Shown here: piece by piece, positions 7,706-15,607 of the stretch
How the letters are laid out: every line of letters begins with the position of its first letter
Numbering within the stretch: the stretch's first letter is position 1
NCBI GenBank assembly: GCA_038522735.1
Contig: JBCBJX010000011.1
Location: forward strand, 1-53,264
DNA: 53,264 nucleotides
Direction of reading: 5' to 3'
DNA from: JBCBJX01 sp038522735
GTDB lineage: Bacteria; Pseudomonadota; Alphaproteobacteria; Caulobacterales; Parvularculaceae
The notes under the pieces: generated by a model
Database searches by the model: none
What the model was told of the DNA's origin: nothing
The model's input: the letters and a program-made list of their open reading frames with translations, nothing else
Made by a program: the position numbers and the translations under genes

Positions 7706-7771
7706 AGGCGGTCGAGCGGACATACCGGAGAGAGCGCCCGGGCGCAATCGAACGCTCGAAAACCGGGCGGC

Positions 7772-7927
7772 TTAGTCGGCGTCGCCGCAGCCGAAATACA
7801 TCGCCCAGGGACCCGCAGCGCTTCCTTCGCTCGCGCACGCCTCGCCCGCGCCCGCCTGCAGCGCGCCGAAGGCGAGCAAAGCCGCCGCAACCATGGTGAA
7901 AAACGCCGCCGCCGCCACTTTTCCCAT
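7772..7927 (-). CDS. Small membrane-anchored or secreted protein
   Basis: A 51-residue protein with a Lys near the start, a hydrophobic stretch (AAAAFFTMVAAALLAFGALQ) and a short tail with two cysteines (GEACASEG; YFGCGDAD). ATG 7927 has a perfect AGGAGG ribosome site 7 bp upstream. It could be a cleaved secreted peptide with one disulfide or a single-span membrane protein. It lies 40 bp downstream of the DUF2807 gene on the same strand. Not recognised. Confidence 0.65.
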   Translation of the reverse strand: MGKVAAAAFFTMVAAALLAFGALQAGAGEACASEGSAAGPWAMYFGCGDAD

Positions 7928-7967
7928 ATCAGGTCCTCCTTGCGGCCGCGCTTCCGGCGGCCGGTTC

Positions 7968-8828
7968 TCAGCGTTTGTTCTTAACGCGGATTTTAGCGTT
8001 TCCGGAAGAGCGTAGCGAGCCTTCATACCCGCCGAGGACCACGTCGCCGGAGCCCGCGACCGATATCTTCGGATCCACAGCGACGCCGCCGAAGCTGAAA
8101 TCGCCCGATCCCGCGATCGACACCTTGAGCGAGCTCGCCCGGCCGTCCTCGATTTCTACGTCCCCCGAGCCCGAAATGGAGGCGTCGGCCTCGCCGTTGA
8201 TGCTCTCAGCGTGAACGCTGCCGGACCCCGATATCGAGATATCGACGCCCTGGCCGACATCGCCCGCGTCAATCTCGCCGGAGCCTGCGATCGAAAGCCT
8301 CGCCTCGCCGCCGACGGCGCCGATTTCAATATCGCCTGACCCAGCAACGCTGACGCGCGCATCTCCTTCCACGTCGCCGATTGTGAAATCGCCGGACCCC
8401 GCGAGGCCGACCCGCGCCGTTTCAACGTCGCCGACGGCGCCGATCAGCTCGGAGCTCTTCACCACGAAATCGCCAAGATCGCCGGCCGAGAGACTTGCGA
8501 CCACGTCGTCAAGATAGAGATCGACGCCTTCAGGCGCCCGGATGGTCAGGGTCGGATATTCCTGAAGGAATTCCTCAAAATCGCCGCGACGACGCCAGTC
8601 CCGGCGGTTCTGGTCGCCGTCGATCTTCAGCGCTCCGCCGCTTTCACGCGCTTCCACCTCATGGACGTCGTCGCCTTGGGTGATCGTGAGCGTCGCCGGT
8701 CCGCCGCCGTCGATAGTAATCAGAACCGTGCCGATGAAGTCCTCGATCTCGATCCGATCGATATCGAAGCTTTCTTGGGCGTTGGCGGCGGCGGTCAGCG
8801 CAAACAGCGCGGCGGCGGTGCGGATCAT
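7968..8828 (-). CDS. Secreted DUF2807 (GIN-domain) protein
   Basis: The 286-residue protein begins with a signal peptide (MIRTAAALFALTAAANA, cut before Q18). The rest holds about eight turns of a repeat in which (A/S)GSG(D/E) alternates with short hydrophobic strands, for example VSVAGSGDIEIGAVGGEARL. This is the mark of the DUF2807 'putative autotransporter adhesin head' domain, a right-handed beta helix. A periplasmic or cell-surface location is likely; the role in the cell is not known for most members. ATG 8828 is preferred over the open upstream frame because of the signal peptide and a GGGGA site. Confidence 0.85.
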   Translation of the reverse strand: MIRTAAALFALTAAANAQESFDIDRIEIEDFIGTVLITIDGGGPATLTITQGDDVHEVEARESGGALKIDGDQNRRDWRRRGDFEEFLQEYPTLTIRAPEGVDLYLDDVVASLSAGDLGDFVVKSSELIGAVGDVETARVGLAGSGDFTIGDVEGDARVSVAGSGDIEIGAVGGEARLSIAGSGEIDAGDVGQGVDISISGSGSVHAESINGEADASISGSGDVEIEDGRASSLKVSIAGSGDFSFGGVAVDPKISVAGSGDVVLGGYEGSLRSSGNAKIRVKNKR

Positions 8829-8978
8829 GCGGGCGTCCCCTTTTTCACCTGCCGAGGATAGCGCCTCGCGCGGTTCGTCGCCAATCACAGGTGCGACGGG
8901 CCGACCCCGCCCCGCGGCGAACGCCAGATGGGTGAGAAACGGCTTGCTAAGGGGCTCGGCTTAGAGCAATCTGCTCAT

Positions 8979-9089
8979 ATGAAATTGAAAACGTCATCAT
9001 CGCGCCGCGATCAGCGTGACAGCGCACTCCTGCGGCGGCGGGGTCGAGCGCTTGCGTGCGGCCTCCTTCTTAGCGGCGGGGTTCGCTGA
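8979..9089 (+). CDS. leuL: leu operon leader peptide
   Basis: A 36-codon frame directly upstream of leuA carries clustered leucine codons: ctc ctg at codons 17-18, ctt at 25, and ctc ctt ctt at 29-31, five codons before the stop. It is followed by a hairpin-forming segment and a terminator (9124-9148). The layout is that of attenuation control: a ribosome short of charged tRNA-Leu would pause at 29-31 and shift the downstream folding. The ribosome site is weak, so the exact start is not certain. The sequence GAGCA-N3-TGCTC at 8964-8976 just precedes the start. Confidence 0.65.
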   Translation: MKLKTSSSRRDQRDSALLRRRGRALACGLLLSGGVR

Positions 9090-9148
9090 CGGCGGTCGCA
9101 GGTCCGCCGCGCATCGAGCCCCGAGCCCCCTCCGAAGGGGGCTTTTTT
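9077..9148 (+). promoter_or_regulatory. leu attenuator, alternative pairing segments
   Basis: Segment 9077-9085 (CGGGGTTCG) can pair with 9115-9123 (CGAGCCCCG), enclosing a hairpin 9090-9095/9104-9109. Because CGAGCCCC is nearly repeated at 9122-9129, the same upstream strand could instead pair with the rising arm of the terminator and prevent it from forming. Leu-codon stalling at 9063-9071 would decide which strand is free. The pairing scheme is my inference from the sequence. Confidence 0.55.
9124..9148 (+). terminator. leu leader intrinsic terminator
   Basis: An 8-bp stem AGCCCCCT/AGGGGGCT with loop CCGA is followed by a run of six T (9143-9148). It lies 36 bp before leuA and behind the leader peptide, so it is best read as the attenuator's termination hairpin. 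Confidence 0.85.
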
Positions 9149-9184
9149 GCGCCCGATGAAACCCCACGAAACGAGATGCGACCG

Positions 9185-10780
9185 ATGACCAGCCAGACAA
9201 CTTCCCCCGACGGACCCGCCGATAGGCACGTCCGGATCTTCGACACCACCCTGCGCGACGGCGAGCAGGCCCCGGGCTTCTCCATGGACGTCGATCAGAA
9301 GCTCCGCATGGCCCGCGGGCTCGCCCGCCTCGGCGTCGACATCGTGGAAGCCGGTTTTCCCGCCGCCTCCCCCGGCGACTTCGAGGCGGTGCGGCGCATC
9401 GCAAGCGAGGTCGAAGGCCCGGTCATGTGCGGCCTCGCCCGCGCCAACCCGCGGGACATTGAGCGCACGGCCGAGGCGATCGCGCCCGCCGCCCGCCGCC
9501 GGATCCACACCTTCATCGCGACGAGCCCGATCCATCGCGAGCACAAGCTCAGAATGGACCAGGCGGAAGTCCTGAAACGGATCAAGCATTCCGTCGAGCT
9601 CGCCGCCGGCCTCGCCGACGAGGTGGAGTTCTCCGCGGAGGACGCGCTGCGCACCGAGCGCGATTTCCTGGCCGAGGCGGTCGCGATCGCGATCGAGGCG
9701 GGCGCGCGCACGATCAACCTTCCCGATACGGTCGGTTATTCAACGCCGGAGGAGATTTTCGACGTTTTCTCGACAGTCATCGCCGGCGCGCCGCGGCGGG
9801 ACGAGGTCGTTTTCTCAGCCCATTGCCATGACGATCTGGGGCTCGCCGTCGCAAACTCCTTGGCGGCGGTGCGAGCCGGGGCGCGGCAGGTCGAATGCAC
9901 CATCAACGGCATCGGCGAGCGGGCCGGCAACTGCGCCTTGGAAGAAATCGTGATGGCGCTCCGCACCCGCCCGGATCTCTTCGACGGCGCCGACACCATG
10001 CTGAAATCGGAGGAAATCTATCCGACGAGCCGCATCCTGGAGAGCGTCACCGGCCAGTTCACGCCGCGCAACAAAGCCGTCGTCGGCGCGAACGCCTTCG
10101 CCCATGAAAGCGGCATCCACCAGGACGGCGTTCTGAAGAACGCGCGTACATATGAGATTATCCGCCCGGAGACCGTCGGCGCCCCAACGGGGACCATCGT
10201 CCTCGGCAAGCACTCCGGCCGCGCCGCCCTCGCCGACCGGGCGATGGCGATGGGCCACCAGCTCGCGGGCGAGCGCCTCGACGAGGTGTTCGGAGCTTTC
10301 AAGGATCTCGCCGACCGCAAGATGGTTGTCACGGACGACGATCTGAAATCGATCATCCTTGACGAGGAAATGGCCGTGGAAGGTCCCTGGTCCCTCGCCA
10401 CCCTGCAGGCGAGCGCCACCGGGGAGGACGATATTGCGACGGCGACGATCGTTCTTTCCCACCAGGACGGCCGCCGCCAGACCGAGATCGCGACAGGCAA
10501 CGGGCCGATGCATGCGGCCTTCGGAGCGATCAAGAAAGCGACGGGCGTCGATATGCGCCTCGTCGATTTCTCCATCCGCTCCATCGGCGCGGGGTCCGAT
10601 GCGCAAGGCTGGGCCGACGTCCGCCTGCAGGCCGGCGAGCGCTCCGTCCACGGCATGGGCGTCGATACCGATATTCTCATGGCCGGCGCGAAGGCCTATC
10701 TTGATGCGCTCAACCGCACGATCCGCTCCGGCGGGCTCGACGCCTCCGACAAGCCTGTCCGCGCGACCGACGCGGCCTGA
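9185..10780 (+). CDS. leuA: 2-isopropylmalate synthase
   Basis: Catalyses the first step of leucine synthesis, joining acetyl-CoA and 2-oxoisovalerate. The 531-residue protein has the HMGL-like TIM barrel with FDTTLRDGEQAPGFSM at the N-terminus (metal-binding Asp and catalytic Arg), the HCHDDLGLAVANSL metal motif, and INGIGERAGNCALEEIVMAL, followed from about residue 390 by the C-terminal LeuA regulatory domain that binds leucine. Normal length. ATG 9176 (three codons earlier) is an alternative start; both lack a strong ribosome site. First structural gene of the leuABCD operon, 12 bp before leuB. Confidence 0.97.
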   Translation: MTSQTTSPDGPADRHVRIFDTTLRDGEQAPGFSMDVDQKLRMARGLARLGVDIVEAGFPAASPGDFEAVRRIASEVEGPVMCGLARANPRDIERTAEAIAPAARRRIHTFIATSPIHREHKLRMDQAEVLKRIKHSVELAAGLADEVEFSAEDALRTERDFLAEAVAIAIEAGARTINLPDTVGYSTPEEIFDVFSTVIAGAPRRDEVVFSAHCHDDLGLAVANSLAAVRAGARQVECTINGIGERAGNCALEEIVMALRTRPDLFDGADTMLKSEEIYPTSRILESVTGQFTPRNKAVVGANAFAHESGIHQDGVLKNARTYEIIRPETVGAPTGTIVLGKHSGRAALADRAMAMGHQLAGERLDEVFGAFKDLADRKMVVTDDDLKSIILDEEMAVEGPWSLATLQASATGEDDIATATIVLSHQDGRRQTEIATGNGPMHAAFGAIKKATGVDMRLVDFSIRSIGAGSDAQGWADVRLQAGERSVHGMGVDTDILMAGAKAYLDALNRTIRSGGLDASDKPVRATDAA

Positions 10781-10792
10781 AGGAAAACCTTA

Positions 10793-11845
10793 ATGGCTCA
10801 CAAGATCGTCGCCCTGCCGGGAGACGGCGTCGGCCCCGAAGTGACGGCCTGCGCCCACGCCGTCCTCGACCGCGCCGCCCGCGCCTTCGGCTTCCAGTAT
10901 GAATACGAAGAGGCGCTGATCGGCGGCGACGCCGTCGACCACGCCCAGGACCCGCTCCCGGCCGACGTCGAAGCGCTGTGCGCCGCGTCGGACGGGGTTC
11001 TCCTCGGCGCCGTCGGCGGGCCGAAATGGGACATGGCGCCCCCGGCGCTTCGACCTGAGCGGGGGCTCCTGCGGCTGCGCTCCGTGCTCGGCGTCTTCGC
11101 TAATCTCCGTCCCGTTCGAATTGCGCCGATCGACATCCCGACAAGCCCGTTCCGGCCGGGACATCTCGCCGGCGTCGATGTTCTGTTCGTCCGGGAGCTG
11201 ACGGGCGGGATCTATTTCGGTGAGAAGACCGAAGGCGACCAGGCGGCGAGCGATCTGTGCACTTATGAGCGCCGCGAAGTCGAGCGTGTCGCCAGGGTCG
11301 CCGGTCGTCTCGCTGGCGATCGGCGGCGGCGCGTGACCCATGTGGACAAGCAGAACGTCCTTGCAACGAGCCGCCTCTGGCGCCGCACGACCGAGCAGAT
11401 CTTTCGCGACGAGTTCCCCGACGTCGATCTCAGGCACATGTTGGTCGACGCCATGGCGATGGCGCTTATCACAAAGCCGGCCGAATTCGACGTCGTCCTG
11501 ACCGAGAACATGTTCGGCGATATCCTGACCGACGAGGCGGCGGCCCTGGCCGGCTCCATCGGGCTTCTGCCCTCGGCCTCGATCGGCGACGACGGGCCGG
11601 GCCTCTTCGAACCGATTCACGGCTCCGCCCCCGACATCGCCGGGCGCGGGGCGGCGAACCCCGTCGGCATGATCCGGTGCGTCGCCATGTTGCTCGGCTC
11701 GAGCCTGGGGGAGAGCGAAGCCGCCGCAGCGATCGAGCGGGCGGTGGACGACGCGCTGAAAGCCGGCGTCGCGACGCACGATCTCGGCGGTTCGGCGGGT
11801 TCTGAAGAGATGACGCGCGCCATTGTCGAACGGATCGATCCGTGA
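10793..11845 (+). CDS. leuB: 3-isopropylmalate dehydrogenase
   Basis: Oxidises and decarboxylates 3-isopropylmalate to 2-oxoisocaproate with NAD. The 350-residue protein has the family's N-terminal ALPGDGVGPEV, the LLGAVGGPKWD segment, substrate-binding LRLRSVLGVFANLRPVR, ELTGGIYFGEK, and FEPIHGSAPDIAGRGAANP near the cofactor site. Full length. The start codon is ATG 10793 with AAGGAAAA upstream. It ends in a 4-bp overlap with leuC (GTGA), so the two are translationally coupled. Confidence 0.97.
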   Translation: MAHKIVALPGDGVGPEVTACAHAVLDRAARAFGFQYEYEEALIGGDAVDHAQDPLPADVEALCAASDGVLLGAVGGPKWDMAPPALRPERGLLRLRSVLGVFANLRPVRIAPIDIPTSPFRPGHLAGVDVLFVRELTGGIYFGEKTEGDQAASDLCTYERREVERVARVAGRLAGDRRRRVTHVDKQNVLATSRLWRRTTEQIFRDEFPDVDLRHMLVDAMAMALITKPAEFDVVLTENMFGDILTDEAAALAGSIGLLPSASIGDDGPGLFEPIHGSAPDIAGRGAANPVGMIRCVAMLLGSSLGESEAAAAIERAVDDALKAGVATHDLGGSAGSEEMTRAIVERIDP

Positions 11846-13233
11846 GCGCGTCGAAAACGCTCTACGCCAAGCTCTTCGACGCCCATGTCGTCGCGCCGCG
11901 AGGCGAGAACGCCGCCCTCCTCTATATCGATCGGCATCTGGTCCATGAGGTGACGAGCCCGCAGGCCTTCGAAGGGCTTCGCGCGGCCGGCCGCACGGTG
12001 CGCCGGCCGGGCGCGACGCTCGCTGTCCTCGATCATAACGTGCCGACGACGGATCGCACGTTGCCGATTGCGGACCCGATGTCCCGGGCGCAGGTCGAGG
12101 CGCTGCGGGCAAACTGCGCCGAGTTCGGCGTCGAGCTCTTCGACATGGACGACGAGCGCCAGGGCATCGTTCATGTGATCGGCCCGGAACAGGGCCTCAC
12201 CCAGCCGGGACTCACCCTTGTTTGCGGCGACAGCCACACTTCGACCCACGGCGCCTTCGGGGCCCTCGCCTTCGGCATCGGCACGTCCGCGGTGGAGCAT
12301 GTCCTCGCCACGCAGACTTTGGTCGTTCAGCGCGCCGAAGCGATGCGGGTGCGGATCGACGGCCGGCCTTCAGAATGGACGTCCGCGAAGGACTTGGCGC
12401 TGTCGGTCATCGCCGAGATCGGCGCCGGCGGCGGCGCGGGCGCGGTGATCGAATTCGCCGGCGAGGCGGTGGAGGCCCTCTCTATGGAGGGCCGCATGAC
12501 CCTCTGCAACATGTCGATCGAGGCGGGCGCCCGCGCCGGTCTCGTCGCGCCCGATGAGACGACTTTCCAGTACCTCGAGGGGCGGCCCCGCGCGCCGCGG
12601 GGCGCGGATTGGGACGCCGCCCTCGTCCACTGGGAAACTCTGAAAACGGACGACGGCGCAGCTTTCGACCGGGAGGCGGCTATCGACGCGTCGCATATCG
12701 CGCCGACGGTCACCTGGGGGACGAGCCCGGACGACGCGGCGCCGGTCACATCCTCCGTGCCCGACACGGCGTCGGAGGACGCCCTCGCTTACATGGGCCT
12801 TGAAAAAGGCCAGCCCCTCGAAGCGATCGAGATCGACAGGGCCTTCATCGGCTCGTGCACCAACGCCCGCATCGAGGATCTGCGCGTCGCCGCTGCGGTC
12901 GTCCGTGGCCGCCATAAAGCGGAGCGCGTCAAGGAAGTGCTGATCGTTCCGGGCTCGGGCCTCGTGAAAGCGCAGGCTGAAGCGGAGGGCCTCGATGCGG
13001 TGTTCAAGGAGGCAGGCTTCGACTGGCGTGAACCCGGCTGCTCCATGTGCCTCGCCATGAACCCGGACAAGACGCCGCCGGGGGAGCGCTGCGCCTCCAC
13101 CTCCAACCGCAATTTCAAAGGCCGCCAGGGCCCCGGCGCCAGGACTCATCTCATGTCCCCCGCCATGGCCGCCGCCGCAGCCGTCACCGGCCGCCTGACG
13201 GACGTCCGTAAGCTGATGGATGACGGGTCGTGA
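11842..13233 (+). CDS. leuC: 3-isopropylmalate dehydratase large subunit
   Basis: Isomerises 2-isopropylmalate to 3-isopropylmalate together with LeuD, using a [4Fe-4S] cluster. The aconitase-type cluster cysteines are visible in FIGSCTNARIEDLR and in EPGCSMCLAMNPD, and CGDSHTSTHGAFGALAFGIG near residue 130 is a family signature. The length, 463 residues, is normal. It starts on GTG 11842 inside leuB and ends inside the GTG start of leuD. Confidence 0.97.
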   Translation: MSASKTLYAKLFDAHVVAPRGENAALLYIDRHLVHEVTSPQAFEGLRAAGRTVRRPGATLAVLDHNVPTTDRTLPIADPMSRAQVEALRANCAEFGVELFDMDDERQGIVHVIGPEQGLTQPGLTLVCGDSHTSTHGAFGALAFGIGTSAVEHVLATQTLVVQRAEAMRVRIDGRPSEWTSAKDLALSVIAEIGAGGGAGAVIEFAGEAVEALSMEGRMTLCNMSIEAGARAGLVAPDETTFQYLEGRPRAPRGADWDAALVHWETLKTDDGAAFDREAAIDASHIAPTVTWGTSPDDAAPVTSSVPDTASEDALAYMGLEKGQPLEAIEIDRAFIGSCTNARIEDLRVAAAVVRGRHKAERVKEVLIVPGSGLVKAQAEAEGLDAVFKEAGFDWREPGCSMCLAMNPDKTPPGERCASTSNRNFKGRQGPGARTHLMSPAMAAAAAVTGRLTDVRKLMDDGS

Positions 13234-13832
13234 AGAAAGTCGAGCGCATCTCGTCCCCGGCGACGGTCTTCACCCGGCCGAATGTCGATACGGACGTCAT
13301 CATCCCCGCGGCCCATCTGAAGACCCTGACGCGTGACGGCCTCGGCCCTGTCTGCTTCGAGGGCGAGCGCTATGATGCGGAAGGCCGGGTGCGAAACGAC
13401 AGCCCCTTCGAGCAGGCCGCCCGCGGCGAGCACAGGATCCTTTTCGCGGGACCCAATTTCGGCTGCGGATCGTCCCGCGAACATGCCGTCTGGGCGCTCA
13501 TGGCTCTCGGCTACGAGGCGGTCGTCGCCCCGTCCTTCGCGGACATCTTCACCGACAACGCGCTGAAGAACGGACTTCTGCTCGCCGAAGTCAGCGAGGC
13601 CGATCACGCCACGCTCGCCTCGGCTCTCCTGGGCGACGCCGTGGCGACCATCGACCTCGGTGATCAGACGATATTCGTCGGTGAAACGCACGCACCGTTC
13701 GACATCGATCCGGAACGCCGCCGCCGCCTGCTCGAAGGTCTCGACGACATCTCAGAAACGCTGGCTGACGAAGCACAGATCGCGGCGTTCGAGGCGGCGG
13801 ATCGGAGCGTGCGACCGTGGCTGTATGCGTGA
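13230..13832 (+). CDS. leuD: 3-isopropylmalate dehydratase small subunit
   Basis: The swivelling-domain partner of LeuC. Its 200 residues include NVDTDVIIPAAHLKT near the N-terminus, FAGPNFGCGSSREHAVWAL for the active-site loop, and SFADIFTDNALKNGLL. Starts on GTG 13230 (4-bp overlap with leuC), the last gene of the operon. No clear intrinsic terminator follows before the convergent tetR-type gene, which ends 50 bp on. Confidence 0.97.
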   Translation: MKKVERISSPATVFTRPNVDTDVIIPAAHLKTLTRDGLGPVCFEGERYDAEGRVRNDSPFEQAARGEHRILFAGPNFGCGSSREHAVWALMALGYEAVVAPSFADIFTDNALKNGLLLAEVSEADHATLASALLGDAVATIDLGDQTIFVGETHAPFDIDPERRRRLLEGLDDISETLADEAQIAAFEAADRSVRPWLYA

Positions 13833-13882
13833 CTGTTGATCCGCCTTTCCCGGCGAACGCAGCGACAAAAACGGAGTCGGGT

Positions 13883-14479
13883 TTAAGCCCGCAACCGCAC
13901 CGCGCCGGCGATAAAGCTCCAGAGCTGCTCCGCCACCCGCTCTCGCGCCGGCCGGACCTCAGCGGAGAGCGCCGTCGCTGCGGCCTGACGCATGCCGCCG
14001 ATGATGGCGGCGCCGGCGATCAGCGGATCGACATCCGGCCCGATATGCCCCGCCCTTTGTCCGTGGGCGATGTTTTCCGCTGAGAGCGCCACCATAGCGC
14101 GCTGGCGGGCGACGTCGGTCGCCACCACCTCCGCCGAGCCGCCCATGGCTCCGAACACGACGGGCGCGAGCGGGTCTTCGTAAAGGAACCGCACGACCGC
14201 CTCGAGACGCCGCCGCTCGCGGCTCGGCCACGGCTCCGAGCCGTCCATGCGCTGGTTCGAGACGGCGTCGTAGCGGTCGTAGAAGTCGTTGATCAGCGCC
14301 GTAAGAAGCCCCGCCTTCGAGGAGAAGTAGTGGTAGGCGAGCCCGGTCGAGACGCCGGCCCGCTTCGCCACCTCCCCCATTTCGATGTCGCCGCCGCCGG
14401 CGATCAGCGCCTCGGCCGCCGCCTCTAAGATACGCGTGCGGCTGCTCCGCCCGTTCAAGGCGCGTTTGGTCGTCGCCAT
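13883..14479 (-). CDS. TetR-family transcriptional regulator
   Basis: A 198-residue protein with the TetR HTH at the N-terminus (TRILEAAAEALIAGGG; EVAKRAGVSTGLAYHYFSSK) and a helical ligand-binding domain. It is divergent from a phytanoyl-CoA-dioxygenase-like gene, with 93 bp between the starts and a perfect 20-bp palindrome in that gap, so it very likely represses itself and its neighbour and is released by a ligand related to that enzyme's substrate. The ligand cannot be told from sequence. Confidence 0.9.
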   Translation of the reverse strand: MATTKRALNGRSSRTRILEAAAEALIAGGGDIEMGEVAKRAGVSTGLAYHYFSSKAGLLTALINDFYDRYDAVSNQRMDGSEPWPSRERRRLEAVVRFLYEDPLAPVVFGAMGGSAEVVATDVARQRAMVALSAENIAHGQRAGHIGPDVDPLIAGAAIIGGMRQAAATALSAEVRPARERVAEQLWSFIAGAVRLRA

Positions 14480-14519
14480 CGAAACTCACTCTTTGACACG
14501 CCGCCCATCTTATGTTGAA

Positions 14520-14539
14520 TTGAATTGAATTCAATTCAA
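14520..14539. promoter_or_regulatory. Perfect 20-bp palindrome, likely TetR-family operator
   Basis: TTGAATTGAATTCAATTCAA is an exact inverted repeat centred on 14529/14530 between the divergent TetR and dioxygenase genes. The half is itself made of overlapping TTGAAT units, and a further TTGAAT copy begins at 14515. Its AT content stands out sharply from the region. Confidence 0.75.
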
Positions 14540-14572
14540 GTCTTTGGCCAATGTGAATGAGGTAGAAAAGCG

Positions 14573-15463
14573 ATGTCGGCGGCGAGCGAGATGATGGCGG
14601 CGAATGATCGACCGGACCTCGAACAATGGCTGCAGGGCCGGTCCTTCGAGGATTGGTATGCAGAGTACGACCGGAATGGCTTCGTACGCATCCCGAACGT
14701 CCTCACGCGCGAGGACGTCGCTGCGGTGCGCGAGGCCCTCGATCCGTACCTGACGAAAAACATCACCGGGCGGAACGATTTTGAGGGCTACGCCTCGAAC
14801 CGGGTCTACGCCCTCCTCGCCAAGGGCGCGATCTTCTCAAAGCTGGCGGCGCACCCGCTCGCCCTCGCATTCGTGGAGCGGGAGCTCGGGCCGACCGCGC
14901 TTCTGTCCGCCTGCCTCGCCATCAACCTGCACCCGGGCGAAAGCGTCCAGCCCTGGCACTGGGACGACAGCCATATCGAGGTGCCCCTGCCGCGCAGGCC
15001 CTTCGGCGTCTCCACCTTCTGGGCGATCGACGACATGACGGAGACGAACGGGTCTACCGAAATCATCCCCCGCAGCCATCTGTGGACGGAGGCTGAGACG
15101 AACGAACTGCAGGACGTCGATTTCACGACCCGCCGCGAGCACGACGCGCCGGATGCGAACATCGATCCCGCGGCCCATCCGGACGGGCTGAAGGCGACCA
15201 TGCCGTCGGGCTCCCTGATGATCGCGAAAGGCACCCTCACCCACCGGGGCGGCGCCAACGTCTCCGACGCAGCCCGGCTCATCATCACCCCGCAATACTG
15301 CGCCGGCTGGGCGCGGCCGCTGGAGAACATGTCCCTCGCCGTACCGCCGCATATCGCGAAAACCCTGCCGGAGCGGGCGCAGGAGCTTCTCGGCTATTCG
15401 ATCCACGCGCCGTTCATGGGCTATGTGGACGGAACGCACCCGAAGCGGGTTCTCGCCTCTTAG
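14573..15463 (+). CDS. Phytanoyl-CoA dioxygenase-like Fe(II)/2-oxoglutarate enzyme
   Basis: The 296-residue protein fits the PhyH superfamily of non-haem iron, 2-oxoglutarate-dependent hydroxylases. The HxD iron motif appears as WHWDD (residues near 128), the distal histidine in GTLTHRGGAN, and an Arg for 2-oxoglutarate follows in DAARLIIT. The substrate is unknown; PhyH-type enzymes act on fatty acyl-CoA, ectoine and other small molecules. ATG 14573 is the first start, and a second ATG is 6 codons in. Control by the divergent TetR-type gene through the 14520 palindrome is likely. Confidence 0.85.
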   Translation: MSAASEMMAANDRPDLEQWLQGRSFEDWYAEYDRNGFVRIPNVLTREDVAAVREALDPYLTKNITGRNDFEGYASNRVYALLAKGAIFSKLAAHPLALAFVERELGPTALLSACLAINLHPGESVQPWHWDDSHIEVPLPRRPFGVSTFWAIDDMTETNGSTEIIPRSHLWTEAETNELQDVDFTTRREHDAPDANIDPAAHPDGLKATMPSGSLMIAKGTLTHRGGANVSDAARLIITPQYCAGWARPLENMSLAVPPHIAKTLPERAQELLGYSIHAPFMGYVDGTHPKRVLAS

Positions 15464-15514
15464 GAGTTGCGGCGCCCGCCCGTCCGAGGCTACATACGCG
15501 GCTCGCGTCGGCGC

Positions 15515-15588
15515 GCGGGTATAGCACAACGGTAGTGCAGCAGCCTTCCAAGCTGAGGATGCCGGTTCGATTCCGGCTACCCGCTCCA
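15515..15588 (+). tRNA. tRNA-Gly (anticodon TCC)
   Basis: Cloverleaf with acceptor GCGGGTA/TACCCGC, D-arm with GCACAACGGTAGTGC, anticodon loop CTTCCAA giving TCC, and T-arm loop TTCGATT. Discriminator T and encoded CCA at 15586-15588. 74 nt, standard length. Confidence 0.97.
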
Positions 15589-15607
15589 CGCATTGCTCCC
15601 GGAAAAC

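Noticed and set aside
7968..8828. Repeats of the DUF2807 gene as a possible CRISPR-like array
   Set aside because: The period follows a protein repeat (GSGD units) with codon-level variation; no identical direct repeats or spacers. No CRISPR array was seen anywhere in the window.
10790..12112. Long minus-strand frame opposite leuB and leuC
   Set aside because: Shadow of two certain genes; no family features and no ribosome site.
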